A stretch of DNA of 64,000 bases from Streptomyces sp. CBMA291 (GCF_014596525.1 NZ_MSJP01000028.1:25944-89943); one strand, 5' to 3'; shown: positions 49,182 through 59,662, counted from the first letter of the stretch. Numbers and translations: made by a program. Notes: generated by a model not told the origin, from the sequence alone.

Positions 49182-52042
49182 TCAGGTCGCCGCGCGCCGG
49201 GCCACCGCCCCGCGCGAACGGGTGACCAGAGCCGCGAGCAGCGCGGCGCCGAGCGGGACGACCACGAGCAGGCCCACGAGGGTCTCCCAGGGGATGACGA
49301 TCGCGAGGTCCGGCCGGGTCATGTCGCTCGCCCAGCCCTCGGCGAGGTTCATCTCGTAGTAGCGGATCTGGTCGCGTTCCTGGGTGAGCCGGAGCCCCAC
49401 GGCGGGCAGGATGCCGGCCGCCGAGCCCAGGACCACGCCCATCGCGGCGACGACTCCGCACTGGAAACCGCTGAGGGTACGGCGGACCCGGGGCGGGGCG
49501 CCCACGGCGGCGAGCGTCTTCAGATCGGCCTCCGCGTCGGCCTGGGCGAGACCGGTGGCGATTCCGGCGGCGCCGATGGTGACGAGGCCCGCGAAGACGG
49601 AGAGCGCGAGCAGGACGAGGGTGTACCGGGCGACGAAGCCCTCCTCCAGATGCATCTCGACGTTGCTGCCGAGCTTGGAGAACTCGGCGTCGAGCTTCTG
49701 ACGGGCCTCGCCGTCCGGCATCCGCTCGGTGCTGGCGAAGGTGCCCATCGGGACCGTGGCCAGACCGGCGGCCTTGGCCGTGGCCGGGGTCATCAGGGCC
49801 CGGAGGCCGTAGGTCTTCGGCTGCCCGGGGACCCGGTAGGCGGGGATGGAGGTGATCTTCCCCGGGGCGGGGCGGCCCTCCTGGGCGGCCTTCTCGGCGG
49901 CGGCGTTGTCGGTGATCTGCTTGATGCCGATGCCGCCGTTCTTGTCGACCTGGGCACGGGAGAAGCTGACGATCTTCCCCTCGGCGAGGGCCTTCACCGC
50001 GCCCGCGTCCTCGATGCCGAGGACCTGGAGGAGCTTGGCATCGCCGACGAGAAGTCCGCCGTCGGTGTAGATGGTGCCCCTGCCGGACGAATCCGTGCAG
50101 CGCCAGTCCTCGGAGAGGAGCTTCTTCCGCTGCTCGGGGGTGAACCGGGCCGAGGGGTCGCTGCCGTCGGCTACCGGGGCGAACAGGGGGCACTCGTTGG
50201 CCGGGGGGACGACGACCTCGTAGCTGCCGCAGCCCGCCCCGCCGCCCCACAGGGAGCAGCCCGGCTTGCCGACAGAGACGCGCTCGACGTCGGCGCGTAC
50301 GTCGACCGGGAAGTAGCGCGAGACGGCCTCGCGGACGGCGGGGACGTCCCGGCCGCCTTCCTCCATGACGAGGGCGGAGACCGCTCCGTAGGGCAGTTCG
50401 GCCTGGTACTGGGACCTGCTGTCCGCCTCGGTGCTCGCCATGTAGGTGGAGACGGCGACCGTGCCCGCGACGGCGGCGAGGACGGCGGCGACGGCGGGTG
50501 CCGTACGGCCCCGGTTGCGGACGGCGTCGCGTAGGGCGAGCCGGGGCGACAGCGGCAGCCAGCGTCCGACCCGCCCGAACAGGCCCACCAGGGCCGGGGT
50601 CATGGCGACGAAGCCCAGCTCGGCGAGGGCGGAGCCCGCCGCGACGAGGAAGGCTTCCTCCGAGACCATCGAGCCGAAGAGGGCTGCCGCGCCGCCCAGG
50701 AGGAGGGCGCCGAGACCGATCAGGGGCAGCACCCTGCTGCTGCGGCGGACCCCGCGCCGGCCGGTGAGCGAGGCGAGGACGGTCTGCCGGGAGGCGGTGA
50801 AGGCGGGGACGACCGCGGCGAGCAGACCGGTCAGGACGGCGAGCAGCGCGATGCCGAGGATTTCCAGCGGCCGGACGTCGAAGGCGCCGAACCGCTGGCC
50901 CATGGCGTCTTCGAGGAGCGGCTGGAGCAGCAGGGTGAGGATCACGGCGAGGACCGTGCCGATGACCGCCGCGGCGACGCCGATCACCAGACCGCCGCTC
51001 AGGACGATGGCCCGGATGTGGCTGCGGGCACCGCCGTTGGCCCCGACCAGACCCAGCTGACGGCGCGAACGCCGGGCGCCGACCGCGAAGGCGGGACCGG
51101 CCAGCAGACAGATCTCCAGCATGGCCAGGCCCACGACGGTGACGAGGGAGGCGACGGCGGCGGTGTTCGACTCCGGACCGGAGCCGTAGTCGCCCCAGCC
51201 GCCCTTCTGGAAGAGCGGGACCTCCGACTTGGCGGGCGGGTCGAGGAGCACGGCGCGCGAAGCGACGGTCACGCCCTTGGTGTTGATCTCCTGGACCGCG
51301 TTCCACGTGAAACCACCGGCCTTGCGGACCAGATACGTGGTGGAGAGGTCGGGCGCGGGCAGACCGGCCTTCTCGACGGCCTTCCCGTACGGGGCGAGGA
51401 AGGCCCCCGGCAGCGCGTTGATCTGGTCGGTCTTCAGCGAGTCGGGAATCTCGTAGGCGCCGACGATCAGGTACGGGCGATCGAAGTTGCGGGCGGAAAG
51501 GGGGGAACCGATCGACAGGCCACTGACTTCGAGGAAGTGGGAGGTCGCCATGACCTCGTCGTTCTTCTCCGGGTAACGCCCTTCCAGAAGCGGCAGGATG
51601 CCCCGGGCCATCGGGTCGGACGCCTTCAGCTCGCGTACCTCGGTGGCGAGCAAACCGTGGGCCGTCGTCAGTTTGGCCGAGCCGACGGTGTCCGTGAGGA
51701 CGGTGGAGCCCGCCGGGATGGCCTTGGGCACGTCGGTGGGACCGCTCGGCCAGGGCTTGTCCTCGTAGTCCCCGACCGGAGTGTTCATGTCGCCGGTCGG
51801 GTCCTGGAGGACCGGGGCACCGCCGTAATTCGGGTCCTTGAACCGGGCGTCCGCCGCGCCGAGTTGGCGGTCGGCCTGCTCGACGGGGGAGAGCTGGGAA
51901 CTGCGGTAGGTCAGATCGAAGGCGCTGACGCCCAGGATCGGCAGGGCGATCATCGCGAGCACGAGGGCGCTGCGGCCCTTGGAACGCCAGGCGTCGCGAC
52001 GGGCGATGCGGATCGCGGCCCGCCAGGAGTGGAACCAGGTCT

Positions 52043-52046
<4 letters not shown>
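49182..52046 (-). CDS. FtsX-like ABC transporter permease
   Basis: A 954-residue MacB/FtsX-type permease with two FtsX modules: an N-terminal membrane segment (ALVLAMIALPILGVSAF), a large outside domain, then four-helix groups (VASLVTVVGLAMLEICLLAGPAFAVGARRSRRQLGLVGANGG; VLLALSVFAGLVTIGAAGIATGLAQADAEADLKTLAAVGAPPRVRRTLSG). A Cys-rich outside loop (PGCSLWGGGAGCGS, NECPLF, WRCTD) may be disulfide-linked. Such systems use ATP for mechanical work or export of drugs, lipids or peptides; substrate unknown. GTG start overlaps the ATPase stop (GTGA). A parS-like site lies inside. Confidence 0.93.
51300..51313. other. parS: parS-like site within the permease gene
   Basis: GTTCCACGTGAAAC, one base from the perfect parS core. 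It is the exact reverse complement of the site at 58346-58359. Location inside a coding region is common for parS. Confidence 0.75.
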
Positions 52047-52777
<731 letters not shown>

Positions 52778-52971
52778 GAAGGGTCCCCCCTTGGACGTGC
52801 CCGATGGTCGTCCGGGCACGTGAGCGAGCGGTGGAAGGTGGTGCGAAGGAGATACGGGCGGGCGCGACCGTGCGGTCCGCGTGCTTCGCCCGGTGCCGGT
52901 GCGGCCGGTGCGGCCGGCGGGTCCGGACTTGCGGTGGGGCGGTAGGTGGCTGCTGCCCGGTGGTGGGGCGG

Positions 52972-53631
52972 TCAGCGGGTCCGGCCCAGTGGCGGGGCGG
53001 TGTCCCGGGCCGCCGGGGGGCCGGGTGCCGTGTCCGTCGCCGGGTCGGTGGTGTGCGGTGGGGTGGTCGGGCCCGGGTTCGGGCCGGTCGTCGAGAGGCG
53101 GATGAGGCGGGACTCGCAGTGGTCGAGCCAGCGGGCCTCGGCCTCGGTCTGGAAGATCAGCTGCTCCAGGACGAGCAGCCAGGCCACGTCGTCCCGTTCG
53201 CGGGCGCCGCCGGTCTCGACGGCGGCCAGCGCCTGGGCCTTGAGCCGGGTGTAGTCCTGCATCGCCTTCACGGTGTGGCGGCGCTGGGACTGGATGACGT
53301 CGCGGATGTCGACACCGGGGGCGCCCACGGCCATGGCGAGCTTGATGGCCAGCTCGTCGCGGGCGGGGCTGCTGCGGTCCACCGGCTTCCCGAACCAGGT
53401 TCTCAGCTCGGCGCGACCGGCGTCGGTGATCGCGTAGAGCGTGTGCCCGGCCGTGTCCTCGCCGCTCTGGGTCACCATGCCGTCGCGTTCGAGACGGCTG
53501 AGGGTCGTGTAGACCTGACCGACGTTGAGCGGCCAGGTGGAGCCGGTGCGCGACTCGAACTCCGTGCGGAGCTGGGAGCCGTACCGAGGACCGCGTTCGA
53601 GGAGGGCGAGGAGCCCATGGCGAATCGACAT
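52972..53631 (-). CDS. PadR-family transcriptional regulator
   Basis: A 219-residue PadR repressor: winged helix MSIRHGLLALLERGPRYGSQLRTEFESRTGSTWPLNVGQVYTTLSRLERDGMV, then the helical dimerisation domain of the AphA-like subgroup, and a Pro/Thr-rich C-terminal tail (~40 residues). The ATG overlaps a palindrome, suggesting autoregulation. It is followed after 194 bp by the ATPase gene. Such PadR-ABC units usually respond to the drug or peptide that the transporter handles. Confidence 0.92.
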   Translation of the reverse strand: MSIRHGLLALLERGPRYGSQLRTEFESRTGSTWPLNVGQVYTTLSRLERDGMVTQSGEDTAGHTLYAITDAGRAELRTWFGKPVDRSSPARDELAIKLAMAVGAPGVDIRDVIQSQRRHTVKAMQDYTRLKAQALAAVETGGARERDDVAWLLVLEQLIFQTEAEARWLDHCESRLIRLSTTGPNPGPTTPPHTTDPATDTAPGPPAARDTAPPLGRTR

Positions 53632-53640
53632 ACTCAGTAT
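53630..53640. promoter_or_regulatory. PadR operator palindrome at the gene start
   Basis: ATACTCAGTAT, a perfect 5+1+5 inverted repeat, overlapping the padR ATG, followed at once by the palindromic GTATAC and a further TATG. An AT-rich patch in GC-rich DNA, fitting the usual ATAC-rich PadR sites. Confidence 0.7.
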
Positions 53641-53727
53641 GTATACCGGGTATGCCGAGCCCGGCAACCGTCCTGAGAGGGAAGCGGCGGGTCCGTCTCA
53701 AGGGGGACCCGGACGGCTCCGGAGGGC

Positions 53728-54561
53728 TCAGCGGCGTCGCATCCGCAGCCCGAGGAACCCGATGCCGAGCCCCATCAGGGAGAGCCCCACCCCCAGGGTG
53801 AACACAGGAATGCGCTGGTCGGCGAGGGGAGACGAGTTTTTCGCCGCCAGTTGCGGTGCGGCGGCGGGCCGACTGGCGGACGGGGTCGCCGGAAGGGGCG
53901 CCTCCTCCTCACGTACCGTCCCCTCCTCCTCCCCGGCGCCGTCGCGGGCCCCCGGTTCTGTAGCGGTTTCGGTACGGGTGGCCCCGCCCGGTGTGGTCCC
54001 GGCGCTCGCGGAGGCGGTCGGACCCGGTGGGCGTCCGGGCCGCACGCGCCCCTCCCCGGCGGGGAGCCCGGCCAGGGAGGCGGGGTCGCTGGGCGCGGGG
54101 GCGTCGGTGGGCTCGGCGCTCGACACGGGGGGCGCGAGGTGCCCGGGGGAAGCGCTCCCGGCGTGCGCGGGCGCTCCGGACGCGCCGGGGGGACGGCCCG
54201 GCGACGCGGATCCGGTCCCGGAGGGGGCCGCGGCGGCACCGGCCGGGGGCGGGGCGGGGGCCGGAGGCGAGGAGAGGGCGGGTCCGGGCGTGGGATCGGG
54301 AGCGGGGACGGGGGCGTGCGCGGGGCGCGCGGCCGTGTCCTCGCCGAGTGCGCGGGGCAGGGTGGGTGCGGGGAAGGGCGAGTCACCCTCCCCGAGCGCG
54401 CGGGGCAGGGTGTGGGCGGAGGAGGCGCTGTCCGCCCCGGCTCCCCGGGGCGCCGCGCCGTACCCGTGAGGAGCCCCGTACAGCGCCGCGGCGCAGGTGA
54501 ACGCGCAGGCGAGCGTGGGGCCGACCCTGCGTGACCGGGCCCTGCGGAGTGCTGGAATCAC
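53728..54561 (-). CDS. Proline-rich surface protein with C-terminal membrane segment
   Basis: A 277-residue protein with a signal-like N-terminus (RVGPTLACAFTCAAALYGA), a long Pro/Ala/Gly/Thr region containing a duplicated TLPRALGE motif, and a C-terminal membrane segment (VFTLGVGLSLMGLGIGFLGL) ending in LRMRRR. The last part resembles a cell-wall-anchor tail, but no LAXTG is visible before the helix (the segment reads SPLADQRIPVF). GGGAGGGG precedes the GTG start. No family recognised; codon bias supports it as a real gene. It may be another membrane-tethered wall protein. Confidence 0.65.
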   Translation of the reverse strand: MIPALRRARSRRVGPTLACAFTCAAALYGAPHGYGAAPRGAGADSASSAHTLPRALGEGDSPFPAPTLPRALGEDTAARPAHAPVPAPDPTPGPALSSPPAPAPPPAGAAAAPSGTGSASPGRPPGASGAPAHAGSASPGHLAPPVSSAEPTDAPAPSDPASLAGLPAGEGRVRPGRPPGPTASASAGTTPGGATRTETATEPGARDGAGEEEGTVREEEAPLPATPSASRPAAAPQLAAKNSSPLADQRIPVFTLGVGLSLMGLGIGFLGLRMRRR

Positions 54562-54680
54562 CGGGTGAACCCCTCCCGTACCGAGCCGCCGAGGTGGTGC
54601 GCCCAGCGTCACACGCCGGACCGCTCCCGGCATCCGGGACGGGGCGGCGGGGGTAAGGGAAGAGTCCGGGGCGCTCTCGT

Positions 54681-54710
54681 GGCGGAGTACGGCGGAGTAC
54701 GGCGGAGTAC
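54681..54710 (+). repeat. Three perfect 10-bp tandem repeats
   Basis: GGCGGAGTAC three times in a row in the 221-bp spacer between the kinase stop and the proline-rich gene start, followed by GTACGGGAGG. Function unknown. Confidence 0.8.
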
Positions 54711-54782
54711 GTACGGGAGGAGCCCCGGGAGTCACGGCGCCGCCGGGCCGAGGGGCCGGGCGGCGCGCGGAGGGGCCGGGGG

Positions 54783-56408
54783 TTACTGCGGAGGGTTGCC
54801 CGTGGAGACCTTGAGGGTGAACTCGGCGTCCTTGTCGGTGATGTCCGCCCCGGCCGGCGGGTACTGCTCAAGGACCGTGCCCTCGCCGTAGGTCGACTCG
54901 TCCACCGGGGTCTGGACCATGATCTTCCAGCCCGCCGCCTGGACGCAGTCCTTCACCGACTGGATGTTCTTGTAGGTGAGGCTGGGGACCTCGAACTTCT
55001 CCGGGTCGTCGCTCGACTCGGTCGGCTGGGTGCACTTCTTCGCGTCGATGGTCTTGCTCAGGTCGGGACCCTTGTGGCCGGGCGCCGCCGTCTGCTCCTG
55101 CCGCCCGGTCCCGCCCGCCTGCTGGCCCTCGTCCTTCTTCATGAGGTCGCGGGCGAGGAACACCCCGCCGACCGCGAGGAGGACGACGACGATCGCGCCC
55201 ACGACGACCGGGGTGTTCCGCCGGGGGCGCCCGGCGGACGGGGCGGGCGCGGGGGTGTGCACCGGCGCGTAGGGCGCGGGCGCGGGAGCCTGGTACATCG
55301 GCGCGGGCGTCGGAGCCTGCGGCGGGTAGCCGTAGGTGGGGGCGGGCGCGGGGGTCGCGGGGCCGTACGGGCCGGGCTGCGGCGTCGGCGGCAGATACGG
55401 CTGCTGGACGCCCTGGGGCGCGGGGTGCGGGCCGGGCTGCGGGGCGCCGATCGGCGGGAAGACGGCGGAGCCGACGCCCGCGCCGCTGCTGACGGGACCG
55501 CCCTGGACGATCACCGGGGCGCCGCTCTGGCCCGCCGAGAGCACCCGCAGGCACTCGTCGCGCATCGCGGAGGCGCTCGGGAACCGCTCGTTCGGGTTCT
55601 TTCGCAGGGCGCGGGCGACGAGCGCGTCCATCGCCGGGGTCACCGCGCGGTTGACGGAGGACGGGGCGACCGGCTCCTCCTGTACATGCGCGTAGGCGAT
55701 GGCCAGCGGGGAGTCGGCGTCGAAGGGCAGCCGGCCGGTCAGCAGCTGGAAGAGCATGATGCCGACCGAGTAGAGGTCGGAGCGGGCGTCCACGGGGCGG
55801 CCCAGGGCCTGCTCGGGGGAGAGGTACTGCGGGGTGCCGACGACCATGCCGGTCTGCGTCATCGAGGTGACGCCGGACTGCATGGCCCGCGCGATGCCGA
55901 AGTCCATGACCTTGACCACGCCGCGCTTGGTCGTCATCACGTTGCCCGGCTTGATGTCCCGGTGGACCAGGCCCATCTCGTGGCTGACGTCGAGGGCGGC
56001 GAGGACGTCGGCGGTCACCCGCAGCGCCTTGTCGGCGGGCATCGCCCCGTACTGCCGGATGTCGGAGGCGAGGACCGAGCCGAGCGGCTGCCCCTCCACG
56101 TACTCCATGACGATGTACGGCATGACGGCGCCGTCGAGGGTGTCCTCGCCGGTGTCGAAGACGGAGACGATGTTGGTGTGCGACAGCTTCGCGACCGCCT
56201 GCGCCTCGCGCCGGAACCGCTCGCGGAAGGACTGCTCCCGGCCCAGCTCCGTGTGGAGGGTCTTGATCGCGACCTGCCGGTCGAGGGCGCTGTCGTAGGC
56301 CAGGTAGACGGAGGCCATGCCGCCCTCGCCGAGAAGGTCACGCAGCTGGTACCGGCCGCCCGCGACCGAACCGCCCGCGTAGCGGCCCTGTGCGCCGTCC
56401 TGGCTCAT
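54783..56408 (-). CDS. Membrane Ser/Thr protein kinase with a PASTA-like outside domain
   Basis: A 541-residue receptor kinase. Kinase domain ~19-280: LGEGGMASVY, VAIKTLHTE, VHRDIKPGNVM, DFGIARAM, TQTGMVVGTPQYLSPEQALG. A Pro/Gln/Tyr-rich linker follows (repeats of PAPAP and PQPGP), one membrane segment (TPVVVGAIVVVLLAVGGVFLA) and a single PASTA-like domain (FEVPSLTYKNIQSVKDCVQAAGWKIMVQTPVDES...YPPAGADI) with a Cys pair. Divergent from another kinase gene, 274 bp between starts. Ligand and targets unknown. Confidence 0.94.
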   Translation of the reverse strand: MSQDGAQGRYAGGSVAGGRYQLRDLLGEGGMASVYLAYDSALDRQVAIKTLHTELGREQSFRERFRREAQAVAKLSHTNIVSVFDTGEDTLDGAVMPYIVMEYVEGQPLGSVLASDIRQYGAMPADKALRVTADVLAALDVSHEMGLVHRDIKPGNVMTTKRGVVKVMDFGIARAMQSGVTSMTQTGMVVGTPQYLSPEQALGRPVDARSDLYSVGIMLFQLLTGRLPFDADSPLAIAYAHVQEEPVAPSSVNRAVTPAMDALVARALRKNPNERFPSASAMRDECLRVLSAGQSGAPVIVQGGPVSSGAGVGSAVFPPIGAPQPGPHPAPQGVQQPYLPPTPQPGPYGPATPAPAPTYGYPPQAPTPAPMYQAPAPAPYAPVHTPAPAPSAGRPRRNTPVVVGAIVVVLLAVGGVFLARDLMKKDEGQQAGGTGRQEQTAAPGHKGPDLSKTIDAKKCTQPTESSDDPEKFEVPSLTYKNIQSVKDCVQAAGWKIMVQTPVDESTYGEGTVLEQYPPAGADITDKDAEFTLKVSTGNPPQ

Positions 56409-56682
56409 CCGTGCTTCCCCCTACGCGCGCGTGGCGGCGTCGATCCGAATTTCCTGGCCAAGTCTGCCCCAGGGCACCGACACGTCAAGCCGGGTGCCCG
56501 TTCCGTGACCCTCCGCACAGGGCGGATATCCGAAGGGTTCGCGGGCGGGCGGAGGAATCCCATCGAATTTGCACAGGTGTACGTGAACGGGGTTGGATGG
56601 CCGGTCCATCTCGGACCGTGATGTCGTACGAAGCCTGTAGCGTGACGACTGGACACGGCACGACAGACGACGGCGAGGACTG

Positions 56683-58287
56683 ATGGCACCCGAATCCGGA
56701 GCAGGTGGCGGTGTGCCGGACGCGGCAGCGGAGTCCTGGGGCGTCGGTGGCGTCGTCGGTGACGGACGCTACCGGCTGACGCACCGTCTGGGCCGCGGCG
56801 GCATGGCCGAGGTGTTCGCGGCGGAGGACGTACGGCTCGGCCGCACCGTCGCCGTCAAGCTCCTCCGCGCCGACCTGGCCGAGGACCCGGTCTCCAAGGC
56901 CCGGTTCACCCGCGAGGCGCAGTCCGTCGCGGGCCTCAACCACCATGCGATCGTCGCCGTGTACGACTCCGGCGAGGACCTCGTGGGCGGGCGGCCCGTG
57001 CCGTACATCGTGATGGAGCTGGTCGAGGGCCGCACCATCCGCGACCTGCTGCTCAGCGCCGAGGCGCCGGGCCCCGAGCAGGCCCTCATCATCGTCTCCG
57101 GGGTGCTTGAGGCGTTGGCATATTCGCATCAGCACGGCATCGTGCACCGGGACATCAAGCCCGCCAACGTGATCATCACCCACAGCGGCGCGGTGAAGGT
57201 CATGGACTTCGGCATCGCCCGTGCCCTGCACGGCGCGCAGTCCACGATGACGCAGACCGGCATGGTCATGGGCACCCCGCAGTACCTCTCCCCGGAGCAG
57301 GCCCTCGGCAAGGCCGTCGACCACCGCTCCGACCTGTACGCGACGGGCTGTCTCCTCTACGAACTCCTCGCGCTGCGTCCGCCTTTCACCGGCGAGACGC
57401 CGCTCTCCGTCGTGTACCAGCACGTCCAGGACACCCCGGTGCCGCCCTCCGAGGTGACGCACGCCGTGCCGCCGGAGCTCGACGGTCTGGTGATGCGCTC
57501 GCTCGCGAAGGACCCGGACGACCGGTTCCAGAGCGCCGAGGAGATGCGCGGGCTCATCCAGTACGGCCTCCAGATGCTCCAGCAGCAGGGCGGCCACACC
57601 GGCACGTGGAACACCGGCCCCGTCGGTCTGCACGACGGGGTGCACACCCAGGTCAACGGGATGGCGGCGACCACCGCCATGGGCCACCCGATGCACGGCG
57701 AGACCGCGCAGGGCCCGATCCTCCCGCCGATGAACCCGGACGACGGCGGCTACGGCGGCTACGACGGCGGTCCGGTCGCCGCCGGCGGCTACGGCCAGGA
57801 CGTCGGCTACCAGCAGGGCCGGGGCCGTGCCGGGCGCGGCAAGGTGTGGCTGTTCGCCGCGCTCGCGCTGATCGCGGTCGTCGTCGGCATCGTCTTCGCG
57901 CTGGACCCGCCGGGCCGTACGGACGACTCGCCCGGCAACACCCCGACGGTCACCGACGCGCCGACGACCGCCTCGGAGGAGCCCACGCCCTCGGAGGAGC
58001 CGTCCCAGGAGCCGACGCGCGACCAGGGCAACTCCGACGGCGGCGCCACCCAGCAGCCGTGGACGCCGCCGCGCACCCACCGGCCGACCACCCAGCCCGC
58101 TCCCACGGAGGAGACCACGGGCGAGCCGGTGACCGAGCCGACCCCGTCGGAGGAGCCGACCGAGGAGCCGACGAAGACGACGGCACCGCCGACGGAGCCG
58201 ACCGGCGAGCCGACGACCGAGGCGCCGCCGACCTCGACCGTCAACCCGGAGACGCCTCCGACGGGCGGCGGCGCCCCGACCGGCTGA
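56683..58287 (+). CDS. Membrane Ser/Thr protein kinase with Thr/Pro/Glu-rich outside tail
   Basis: A 534-residue kinase: LGRGGMAEVFA, VAVKLLRADLAED, VHRDIKPANVI, DFGIARAL, TQTGMVMGTPQYLSPEQALGK. A Gly/Tyr linker, a membrane segment (KVWLFAALALIAVVVGIVFAL) and a ~110-residue Thr/Pro/Glu/Ser tail of SEEPT-like near-repeats (TPSEEPSQEPT, TPSEEPTEEPTKTT) follow; there is no PASTA domain. The tail looks like an O-mannosylated wall spacer rather than a ligand-binding domain. A hairpin terminator and a parS-like site lie directly after the stop. Confidence 0.94.
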   Translation: MAPESGAGGGVPDAAAESWGVGGVVGDGRYRLTHRLGRGGMAEVFAAEDVRLGRTVAVKLLRADLAEDPVSKARFTREAQSVAGLNHHAIVAVYDSGEDLVGGRPVPYIVMELVEGRTIRDLLLSAEAPGPEQALIIVSGVLEALAYSHQHGIVHRDIKPANVIITHSGAVKVMDFGIARALHGAQSTMTQTGMVMGTPQYLSPEQALGKAVDHRSDLYATGCLLYELLALRPPFTGETPLSVVYQHVQDTPVPPSEVTHAVPPELDGLVMRSLAKDPDDRFQSAEEMRGLIQYGLQMLQQQGGHTGTWNTGPVGLHDGVHTQVNGMAATTAMGHPMHGETAQGPILPPMNPDDGGYGGYDGGPVAAGGYGQDVGYQQGRGRAGRGKVWLFAALALIAVVVGIVFALDPPGRTDDSPGNTPTVTDAPTTASEEPTPSEEPSQEPTRDQGNSDGGATQQPWTPPRTHRPTTQPAPTEETTGEPVTEPTPSEEPTEEPTKTTAPPTEPTGEPTTEAPPTSTVNPETPPTGGGAPTG

Positions 58288-58311
58288 CCGGCCGCTCTCC
58301 GCACGGAAGGA

Positions 58312-58342
58312 CCGCCCGGCACGCACGAAGCGTGCCGGGCGG
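58312..58342 (+). terminator. Hairpin terminator after the kinase gene
   Basis: 13-bp perfect arms (CCGCCCGGCACGC/GCGTGCCGGGCGG) with an ACGAA loop, followed by CCTGTTTC, which is also the start of the parS-like site. Confidence 0.85.
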
Positions 58343-58345
58343 CCT

Positions 58346-58359
58346 GTTTCACGTGGAAC
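58346..58359. other. parS: parS-like site
   Basis: GTTTCACGTGGAAC, one mismatch from the perfect parS core, intergenic and 3 bp past the terminator stem. Confidence 0.8.
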
Positions 58360-58422
58360 CGCACCCTGGCACCGTCGCGTGGAGACGCCTTCGTGTGGAG
58401 GTGCCTTCGCGCGAGCACACCC

Positions 58423-58563
58423 GGCACCGAGCCCGTCACCGCGCCCGGCACCGAGCCCGTCACCGCGCCCGGCACCGAGCCCGTCACCGCGCCCGGCACC
58501 GAGCCCGTCACCGCGCCCGGCACCGAGCCCGGCACCGCGCCCGGCACCGCGCCCGTCACCCCG
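58423..58563 (+). repeat. 24-bp tandem repeats at the end of the phosphotransferase gene
   Basis: Four identical 24-bp units starting GGCACCGAGCCCGTCACC (58423-58446, 58447-58470, 58471-58494, 58495-58518), one variant (58519-58542) and a partial that runs into the last codons of the minus-strand gene. Identity among copies suggests recent expansion. Confidence 0.92.
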
Positions 58564-59647
58564 TGAACGCGTCCCGCACCGCCTCGTACTCGCGGGTCCA
58601 CCACACCGCCAGGGCCGACACGGCGGGGAACTGCGGGTCGGCCCGCCGGTCGAGCAGCTGGTAGCGCCAGCGCAGGGTCCAGAAGTCGTTGAGGCGCTCC
58701 CACCACACCCGGTGGACGGCCGCCGCCAGTTCCGCGCGTCCCGCGCCCGCCGCCTCCCGGTACGCGCGCGCGTACTCCCGCACCTTGTCCAAGGCCAGCT
58801 CGCCTTCCGGGCGTACGAAGAAGATGGCCGCCGCCCTGACCGCTTCCTCGGCCCGGGGGTGTAACCCGAGCCGGTCCCAGTCGATGATCGCGGCGGGCTC
58901 GGCGCCCCGGTAGAGCAGGTTCAGCGGGTGGAAGTCGCCGTGCACCCAGCCCGCGGCGGTGGCGGGCGGCGGGCGCCGGTGCGCGTGCTGGGCGAGGAGT
59001 CTGCGCCGCTCCCTGAGGCGGTGCTCGGCGAGGGCGTCGAAGCTGTCGCGGGGGTGGTGGGCGCGGGCGAGCCGGAGCAGTTCCCCGATGGCCCGGAAGG
59101 TGTCCGGGAGGTCGGCGCTCGCGCGGGCGTCCTCGTCGGCGACCGCGCCGGGCTCCTCGTCCTCCTGCCCCGGGGCGGACATCACGAGGGCCAGGGCGGT
59201 GTGGACCTGCCCGAGGAGGGTGCCGAGGCGCCGGGAGCCGCAGGGGGAGAGCTGGGCGCCGTTCCGGTGCCGTCCGTCCACCCAGGGGTGCAGGGCGTAG
59301 CAGTGGCCGTCGACGACGGTGACCGTACGGCCCGAGGAGTCGGCGAGGGGCGGGGCGACGGGCAGTCCGAGGGCGCCGAGGCGCTGGGTGGCCCGGTGCT
59401 GGCGGGCGATGGTGGCGCGGTCGGCGGTGGGCGCGTCGAGGTGCTGCTTGAGGAAGTAGGTGCCGCGCGTGGTGGAGAGACGGAAGCCCCGGTTGAGCAG
59501 TCCCTCGGTGACAGGCACGCAGGAGAGGGGTTCTCCGGCGTGCCGGTGGTGGCGCAGCAGGGCGCCGAGGGGCGGGGTGCCCACGGGCCGGGCGGTCGGC
59601 GGCCGGTGGGTGGTCGGCGGGGTGAGCGTTTCAGATGAGCGCGGCAC
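58556..59647 (-). CDS. Aminoglycoside phosphotransferase family protein
   Basis: A 363-residue APH-fold kinase with catalytic loop VHGDFHPLNLLY and metal-binding IIDWDRLGL; the nucleotide-binding Lys is in YFLKQHLD. Family members phosphorylate small molecules such as homoserine, choline or sugars; nothing here points to drug resistance. The C-terminal region has Trp-rich helices (WWERLNDFWTLRWRYQLLDRR). The GTG start is the furthest upstream; the first ~30 Pro/Thr/Arg residues may not all be translated. Confidence 0.85.
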   Translation of the reverse strand: MPRSSETLTPPTTHRPPTARPVGTPPLGALLRHHRHAGEPLSCVPVTEGLLNRGFRLSTTRGTYFLKQHLDAPTADRATIARQHRATQRLGALGLPVAPPLADSSGRTVTVVDGHCYALHPWVDGRHRNGAQLSPCGSRRLGTLLGQVHTALALVMSAPGQEDEEPGAVADEDARASADLPDTFRAIGELLRLARAHHPRDSFDALAEHRLRERRRLLAQHAHRRPPPATAAGWVHGDFHPLNLLYRGAEPAAIIDWDRLGLHPRAEEAVRAAAIFFVRPEGELALDKVREYARAYREAAGAGRAELAAAVHRVWWERLNDFWTLRWRYQLLDRRADPQFPAVSALAVWWTREYEAVRDAFTG

Positions 59648-59662
59648 CCGCCAGATGTTAGA

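Noticed and set aside
58423..58563. Regular repeats considered as a CRISPR array
   Set aside because: The 24-bp units are directly adjacent with no unique spacers, and no cas gene is in the window. The same holds for the 14-, 18-, 28- and 30-bp arrays.
58556..59647. APH-family gene considered as an antibiotic-resistance determinant
   Set aside because: Only the general kinase motifs are visible; the genomic context is housekeeping and nothing identifies an aminoglycoside substrate.
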